From assembly GCA_030265145.1 (NCBI GenBank), contig JARBES010000114.1:21551244-21572544 (forward strand): 21,301 bases of DNA. The letters run 5' to 3'. Source of the DNA: Strongylocentrotus pallidus (taxonomy: Eukaryota > Echinodermata > Echinoidea > Camarodonta > Strongylocentrotidae). This document shows, in pieces, positions 10,901 to 19,900 of the stretch (the stretch's first letter is position 1; each line of letters opens with the position of its first letter). The translations under genes were made by a program, and so were the position numbers. The notes beneath the pieces were generated by a model, which searched no databases, was not told where the DNA came from, and saw only the letters and a list, made by a program, of their open reading frames with translations.

Positions 10901-13900
10901 AGATTTTGGGGTCACGAGGTCAAAGTTCCAAGGTCACAGGGCTCATTATGTATGCAAAAACAGCTCATGATCGCGTTATCTCAAGAACCAATTGATGGAT
11001 TCCTGCCAAACTTAGGTCAGGTATGTTACTTGAAGAGCCGATGAACTGATTAAATTTTGGTGTCACGAGGTCAAAGTTCAAAGATTCAAAAAGTTCCAAA
11101 AAAAAAATGAGTAAATTATCTGCTGAGAAGCATATACATATACTATGACACAGAGTTAAGGCCCTTCTCGCTCCAAACAGACGAAAGGTGCTCAGTCAGA
11201 AGACTGTCATTGAAGTATATTTTTTCATTGAGAAATATTAAGATTAACCATGTAATAATTAAATGCACTTCATAAAAGCATATCTGCACTAGTTTGGCCA
11301 GGAGAGATTAGACCTCCCTGCTGGTCACTGGCAGGTGGTTGGTTATCTCATCAAATCAGCTCTTAATTAACATAAGTAATAGCGGACCATGGGGCATCAA
11401 CAGGTACCGCTTAGGCATCGTTGGCTATATAGAGAGCGCAAGTAGCTAGAAGTAGTGCAGTTCTGCTTTAAGATATCATCTGTTCAAAGCCAGAAGGGCA
11501 TTATCTCCTATTCTTTGACACAGACTCAACACCCTTCAGGCACTCAACAGTAAATACATTCACATGTTCTTTTGATCCAGGGCGTCCAAGGACCAGAGGG
11601 TTCTAAGGGAGAGGTGGGTCCTGCAGGAGCTATAGGATTACCAGGGAGCCCAGGAGCTCAAGGGGATCCAGGGATTAACACCTTTAAGCACTCATTAGTT
11701 AATACATTCACATCTTCTTTTGATACAGGGCGTGCAAGGACCGGAGGGTTCGAAGGGAGAGGTGGGTCCTGCTGGAGCTATAGGATTACCAGGGAGCCCA
11801 GGAGCTCAAAGGGATCCAGGGATTAACACCGTTAAGCACTCATTAGTTAATACTGTACATTCACATCTTCTTTTGATACAGGGCGTCCAAGGACCAGAGG
11901 GTTCTAAGGGAGAGGTTGGTCCTGCAGGAGCTATAGGATTACCAGGGAGCCCGGGAGCTCAGGGGATCCAGGGATTAACACCTTTAAGCACTCATTAGTT
12001 AATACATTCACATCTTCTTTTGATACAGGGCGTCCAAGGACCAGAGGGTTCGAAGGGAGAGGTGGGTCCTGCAGGAGCTATAGGATTACCAGGGAGCCCA
12101 GGAGCACAAGGGATCCAGGGATTAACACCTTTAAGCACTCATTAGTTAATACTGTACATTCACATCTTCTTTTGATCCAGGGCGTCCAAGGACCAGAGGG
12201 TTCGAAGGGAGAGGTGGGTCCTGCAGGAGCTATAGGATTACCAGGGAGCCCAGGAGCACAAGGGATCCAGGGATTAACATCTTTAAGCACTCATTAGTTA
12301 ATACTGTACATTCACATCTTCTTTTGGATACAGGGCGTCCAAGGACCAGAGGGTTCGAAGGGAGAGGTGGGTCCTTCAGGAGCTATAGGATTACCAGGGA
12401 GCCCAGGAGCTCAGGGGATCCAGGGAATGAAAGGAGACAAGGGCGAGTACGGAGATCAAGGCATCCAGGGATTAAGTATTAAAGGAGACAGAGGCGATAT
12501 GGGATTAGCAGGAGTAGCCGGTACGAAGGTAAGACTAACGACGACATTTGTCTTGTTTGGTTAATGTCTTGAGAAATGTATTTACGCCAGAACACATCTT
12601 TTGTATTGGTGAGCTTTTCATTTGTACTGAACAAACAAGCAATAATATAACTTGTGTCTCTGTCTCTCATTCGTATGTTTACATGGAAATGTATTTATTA
12701 ACACTATCATTTACTGTTCTAATGGCTAATGGTATAGTACATCACTATTTTAACTTATTCAACATGCTTTATAGTCTTCTTAATACCTTGATAAATCTCT
12801 TTCCCTTATGTGATATCTGATTTGTACACACGTTGCTGATGATAGATGTTTGTTTTATAATTTTCATAATATTATGGTGATGGTGATAGTAAGGTTAACA
12901 ATATTTTTAATAGATATGATAGTAATACCTCTATATGGTTATAGTGTTCATATTGATGATGAGTATGTCAATGATGATGCTGATGATGATTATTATACTG
13001 ATGGTTTTGATAATCATGACTGAGATTTTTACGACACATGCTCCAACAACAATTTTCCACTCATAACTTCTGAAACTACACCCAGCACTACACCTAATCC
13101 TAACCATACCACCTAAAACCCTGTTGTACCAAGAGACAGAGTCTTGTATCCCTAACAAATTAAAAGCCTGGGCAAAAGTGGGATCATCAGTAAAGCTAGT
13201 GGTGATAAGGATGATGTTGATATTATATGTGTGCAAACTTCAGATCAAATGGAATGACGGTGGCAATGAAGATAATGATGACATGGATAATGCTGAGATA
13301 AGATTGGTTTTGTGGTTTATTAACAGGGGCATAAAGGAGAAGAAGGTAGCTTTGGCAAACCTGGAAAGAAAGGGGAGCCAGGAGCAGGGGTATGTCTAAT
13401 TATTTCCCCCTTTTCATTATAATATTGAGTGCTTTATGTTTGAAGAGATTAATTCCAAAAGCAGCTAAATCCATTTTGTAACTTGAGAGAAAAAAGAATT
13501 TGTTTACCAGATTTTATACAGGCATCTATGGCAAAGTGATGTTAGAAGGTGCATTTTTTCATAATTGCTCCCAAAATTTAGGTAAAGATTTTTGTTGAAA
13601 GACGGGTACTGAAGTAAACAACGTTCTGATATCAATAACTCAATTTTCATTAAAAGTGGATTAGCTCCTTTTGGAATTAAACTCTTCATTTTCATACTAT
13701 TCGACAGTTTGATGAACATCTATAGTTTGCCAAAATGGATATTCCAAAATTATTATTACATGATTTCTTTTTTATGATTTAACTTGAAGTCTGTAAATAA
13801 ATTGGTTTTATAACAATAGATTTATGATTCTATATTTGAAAAGGGTAAAGCATGAACATTATCTGGGCGATTTCTTTATTTGTGATATTTTGTTGCAAAG

Positions 13901-16900
13901 TGGAATAATTGCTCAAGACTTATTGAAGGATTAGCTGACAAAGTAATGCCTGTGGTGCATCGATGTATAAACAGAATCATATTTGTGCAAGAATATATTT
14001 CTCTGACTGAACAAAAATAAAAATAATTATGGAAAGATATTATTCCATTACATTTAACATTATGTAACAAAAACAAAACTTAACTGGTAGTTCTCTTACT
14101 TTTTAAACTTCTTGTTCTCTTAACATCTGAATTGATATAAAAACTAATATTTTTGTTAGATCTTAATTTATTCTCTTTCAACCCTCATTCTCTTTTTCCT
14201 CTAACGTCTATGTCTGTTCTACAGTCACCCGGTGCACCGGTTAGTATGGTTTACTTACAAAATCTTCTAACTTCTAATTTTGTCTCTTTACAACTAATAT
14301 TATTGCTGTTGATATTCATTGATCCATTTACAAATTAAAGTTATCACAAATTGGTGGAGTTACTTCATTTTTACACATCAAATACTTTGGTGATATATTC
14401 AAAGAGCAGATATACATTTATGTTATTAGAAGGGTTACCGGTATACAATTTAGTTTTCACACTTCAACCTCATTACTGGAGAATTGCCATATACATTATT
14501 TGTTTTTCTTTTCAATTCAGTTTTTAACCCTTTCAGGACAGGTTTTATTTTTAGGGCTAAATTGATCACATATTCTTCTTCAAAATTAGCAATAATGATG
14601 TTTTTATTTTATTGGTACAATGTTAGAATAAAATGCCATTAAAAACAAAGATTTTTAATAGTCTCAATGTCTTGCCAATTGAAGGATTTTTAAACTCCTT
14701 TTCCTTTTCCTAGCATCAAATGCAACATAATTATGAAACAAAAATGGATGCAGTATGTGCAGGAAGATTTGCCCTTTCTATTTGTGTATCCGGTATTCTC
14801 TTTTAGGCTCTGAATCTAAAGGTATTGAGCCGAATCACAAAATATGGAATGGTTGTCGCAAAAGGGTTAAATGATAATGTCATGAATGATATGAGAAGAT
14901 AATATCGCCTACATGCAGCTCCAAAGGTGACTTTTGATTGATGTAATTGTTACCCTTTTTTGGTCTACCGTAATTGAATATTCATAAAGTTTCGATAATA
15001 AATCGTTTTGATTTAGGGATTAAAAGGAGAACCTGGAGACCTTGGTATGAAAGGAGATATTGGAGATCCAGGCAGAAATGTGAGTTGATTATTGGTTTGG
15101 TTTCTTTGTTTGTTTGTTGGGTTTTTGTCCTAATTTGCATATGAGGGAAGGAAGGAAGGCTTGTGGGCCATGGACATTAAAGGTAATACAAAGTTTTGGT
15201 ATGGGGTCATGGATTTGGTTCAAATGAACATATTGAAAGCATGCGATTCTAAAATATTTTAGTGATCGTTGTCGCGGTTGAAATTGAGTCTGAAGTGATG
15301 AAATTGTAAATAATAAACTCTTTAAGTTGTATAGCTCCCTCTCAAGGTCAATATATTAATTAAGCTATAAAACAATGTTTCTTGACTAAAATCGACCGAT
15401 TTTCTATTCCCGTTCGGATATTATATATCATAACTACATATTCTGAGATTTTCATGGTCGCAGCTACCATTGTACGCCCGTAGGCGCTATTTGAAATTCA
15501 TCAAAATTTACCGGGAGCACCGGTAAATTTTTATATTCAATTTTTCTCGAAAGCGGAAGTGTTTTAGGAGCTATATTTTCTAGTGCTTATAATACATCCA
15601 CAGGGGCATCAAAATATACCAAAATGGTAAAGAATCACTATCCACCGAATTTTCAAAATTTCCCAAAACTTTGTATTACCTTTAAGTTGACCTGTTCTTT
15701 ACCCAGGCCACCTGGTCAGGCGTGCAAGTGTCAAATTATTGTATTCATTCACTATGTACATTGTATATTTGTTCCTGATTTTGTTCCTCTTTGGAAAATG
15801 CCAAATAAATAATAATAATAATACAAAAATTTGAGTACATGAAATAGAAGTTGCATTTCTCAGTTAACAGAACATTCTCAGCTATGAAATGAATGCCATT
15901 GTATGTCTGTTTGATATCTTTCAGGGTTTACAAAGCTCTTTGGAAGCGAGATGTTATATAATGTGATATGCGATATACAAGAACTGAATATTATTATTAT
16001 TATTATTATGGTTTTATAGCAGACAGGGACTTGAACCATGCACCTTGTAATCTACAGTCTGATAACATTGTTTTTCTGTTTGATATTTTTCAGGGTTTAC
16101 ATGGTTTAATAGGTCCAACTGGGGCACCAGGTCCTCAAGGAAGATATGTAAGTTAGATCGCTCATCAGTAGCTCTCATATCAATCAATCAATCAATCATT
16201 TATTTATTTCATTTTCATAAAAATACAATCAAAGCAAATAAGCATGCATACAACAAAACAATGACAAATCAGAGTAATCGATATCATGGGGAACATGTTT
16301 AAATAAATGTGTCACTTTACAACTTATATAAAATGAAAAAGGAGAAATTTGATAAAGCCTATGATGGCTTTGTGAGACAAAGTTCCCAGTGAAATATACG
16401 ATTAAATATTATGGAGCATAGATTATACATCACAAGGATACAAACAAAAACAACAAAAATTAGTAATTTAATTGTGGAAAAGAGGGTTTCAGAAGATAAA
16501 TATTGGGTGGATTTTTCAATGGTATACATGGTTTAGCAGGTCAATATATATATACCAAGTAAATTATGATCAATATACAAGATCACAAAGCATTTCCTTT
16601 ATAGTGCAGTATTTCACCTTCTGAGCTACCATGTTGTTCCGACAAACAAATTGAATTTAAAGAGTGAAATGTTGATTTAAAATGTTTTGTTTCATTCATA
16701 GATTTAGTGCATTTCTCCTGGATATAAAGCTCATTTTGGCCCTGTATTTGATGACTTTATATAAACTGCTTTACATATTCACTTAATGAAATTGAAAGTC
16801 TGTTGTCTTAAACTGATTGAATTTGTAAAATTGTATTGACTCTTTTACCCCCTCTCGGGGTATTAGAGTACAAACAAACATAAAAGTATAAATAGCATTG

Positions 16901-19900
16901 CATGACTTGTGAATACAATTCTTATACATTATACATAGATAATGACACAAGATACAACCGATAATAGGTCTATAGTGTATGAAATTATAAACATGAACCA
17001 ACTAGTAAACACAACATATATTTACAATGTAGATACAAATAATGCAGTCTATTTCCAAGCTAAGGAGTTAAATGTTTTTATTCTATATTTTGGTTTGTTT
17101 TTTGTTTTTTATTCCAGGGTGTTGCGGGGACTAAAGGAAGTAGAGGAGATATGGTATGTATTAGGATATTCATCAACATCATAATTGTCATTTGTCATGG
17201 GCTTCAGCCTACAAGACTGACAATGTACATCTCATGTCTTCTGACAATTTTTTTTAAGGGTGACATCAGGTCAATATTATCTACTTACAAGGTGTTCCTT
17301 GGTCATGTACCATTAAAGCATTCCTTCTTTTGCAATTAAACTGAATTTTGTTGTTGTGAGAATATCTTTTGCTCTCATTGTGCTCTCCCAAAATGCAAAT
17401 AATAAGAATAATAATAATACTCAGTTCTTTTATAGCGCATAACACATTACAGGATAGCATGTCCCTATGCGCTTTAAATAGAAAGGAAAGAAGAAAAAGT
17501 CATACAAATTAGAAAATCCACTTAGAAGCAAAAAGGTACATATAGTGTTGGACGCTGAGTTCATGGGTGTACACAAATGCAAAGTGGCCTCAATTAGGAT
17601 TAAACTGTTTAAAAATGTCTAAAAATGGTGTGAAAAAATTGTACATTCAGTGTACTGGGCTTCATATCAATGTATAAATAAGTGTGCTAGGTTGTCAGTT
17701 ATTCAACGTACCCCTTTTTCACCACCTCTACTCATTCATTTACTTTAACTGAATCAGGGCAGGATTAACTTATAGGGTGACATTGATACATTTATTTCTA
17801 TTTCTCTTGTTATATTTCTACAGGGTTTGCCTGGGCCTCAAGGTTATAAAGTAAGTTATGGTTCAGTTCGTATCTGAGGATTTAATATTATTTCTGTTAA
17901 ATTGAATGTTGTTAACTTGAAGTATAAAAGCAATTGTCAGAGACGCACGAGCGCGTGTGCGAGGGTATAACACACGTATAAGGTATAGCCTTTTTTCTAA
18001 ATCTAGCGCGCGCGCCGTGCGTGAGAGCATTTCCAGACCCTCCAAATGCGTGATGTCACGCCTAATGCGTGACACTTGGTAGCTCTGAATTGTATGTTGA
18101 GTATCAAGGGAGCAATAAAGTACTGTATATCAAAAGTAATTAGTCTACAGTTTAGAATATATCAAATCAACCTAAAAAAACTTCACCTGTCCATGTTTGG
18201 GCTTGCAGTTAATAAGTATGAAGATAACAAAGGAAAAGATCAAACAAAACCCAAGAATGACTTGGGTTCAGTGCAAGCTTTATTCCATATGTTCAGGTAC
18301 ATGTGCATTACTAGCCTACTACCGTACTCACAAGTTGCTTGTATGTAAATTGAGAGTGTATAGATCTACATTTGCAACATCACATTTTAGTATTTAGTAT
18401 TTGAAGCTGATATTTTGAGTGTATTATATGGAACCCCTAACATTCAGAATAAATTAGTTTTCAGTGATTGACTTTATATCTGTGTAAGGGGTCAGAATAG
18501 ATTTCCTAATAATTGTAAAACAACAAATTGAAGTGTTCAAGAAACTGCATGTTGACTACTAATGAAGATTGTTTAAAAATTTGTTTGTATAGGTTCATAA
18601 TATATATTTATATTTCAGTACAAGTTTCGTCTATGTAGCTTGTGAAGCCGTAATCAGTTTATATCATTGTGATTTATTCTCCCTTTATTTTGATCTTTGT
18701 AGGGAAGTCCTGGTGATTATGGTCCTAATGGTGAAAGAGGAGTAAAGGTAAGGACTTTCATGGAATATTTTCACTTCATTATTATTTTACGAATAATGAT
18801 GCCTGATTGTAATTGTTATTTGTTTTATAATCTCTTGTAGTTAAAAAATTTACTGTCCATTTGGTAATAATTGAAATAAATACATTTTTGTAGAATATGA
18901 GAAATCATAAGTCAAATATCATATTTTCTAATGTTTTCAAAAATCTCTGCAAACTTTGGTCAACCCATCATACCATTACTTTTCTAAAACAAACCTTATA
19001 AATCTTGCCTTTATTTCTCATCATAAACCTTCTTCCAGCTAAAGCACTAGGAGACTCTATTCCCCCATCTTGACTGTTATAAAAGTTCTCATTCATCCTT
19101 CTAAATGTATTGATATTTTTTGTTTGTAGGGAGACCAAGGAAGGCAGGGTAAGAGAGGGAAACGAGGACCCAAAGGCTTACCGGGAGCACCAGGGTTAGA
19201 TGCACCTTGCCCTGTGGTAAGTACAACTCATCGTTAAACCCTTCCATACCATGGGCAACAAATCCTGCCCACGATTGCGAGTGCTGAAAATTATTGTCTA
19301 GACTCAGATTTGGACTGAGATTGGCTTCATTTTAGATAATAATAATTAGCAAAATTTCTTATGCACTCATATACATCCCAATGTATGATCTGCTGGCCTA
19401 AAGATACATCTATAGTAACAAATAGTTTAGAAAACTACGCAAGGCAAATTACATCCATATAATATTGGTTGAATGAAGAAAACAAAATATTATGGAATAA
19501 ACCATAATACTTTGTCTTGTGAGAAAGGTTTTCAAGTTTCTTTGGAATGATTTTAGAGTTGGTCAAGATTCAGATTGTCAGTGCAAGGGTAGTTCCAAAG
19601 TCAGGGTGTAGCAGGACCTTAAACAAGACAGGAACAGGTGTCTCCGTAGTAGGGTGTATTCCCATGCAGAAAATTTAGTGTTCAAAAATAGAATCAGAGG
19701 TGATATAGTGTCTTTAAACAGGATTTAAAGGGGGGGGGGGGTAATATTTTTCAGAATGTATTGTAAGTGTGCACTCTCTTCCTATTGAAGGTGTACAAGA
19801 ATAAAAGCTTGGTGTTGTGAGATGTTTGTAATAACCATCTTGTTCTTTCTTCACCCCCCCCCCCTCTTCCGGTCTTCTTCCAGGGTTCTGATGGCTTACC

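Larger units (their letters stand above)
11107..17760 (+). repeat. Exon cassette copy B
   Basis: Second copy of the six-exon block, about 6.65 kb against 5.2 kb for copy A. The extra length is accounted for mainly by three more decoy units and insertions at 11275-11468, 15181-15681, about 16825-17067 and 17400-17574. Exons match copy A in length and phase, with only Ala/Ser and Thr/Ile changes. Confidence 0.85.

Noticed and set aside
11572-11998. Long frames through the decoy array as a separate collagen exon
   Set aside because: They read through intron tails, leave the Gly-X-Y register and lack a donor; they are by-products of the array.
5689-12333. CRISPR-like array because of regular ~148-bp spacing
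   Set aside because: Units are entirely repetitive with exon and splice-site content in a eukaryotic gene; there are no repeat-spacer units.
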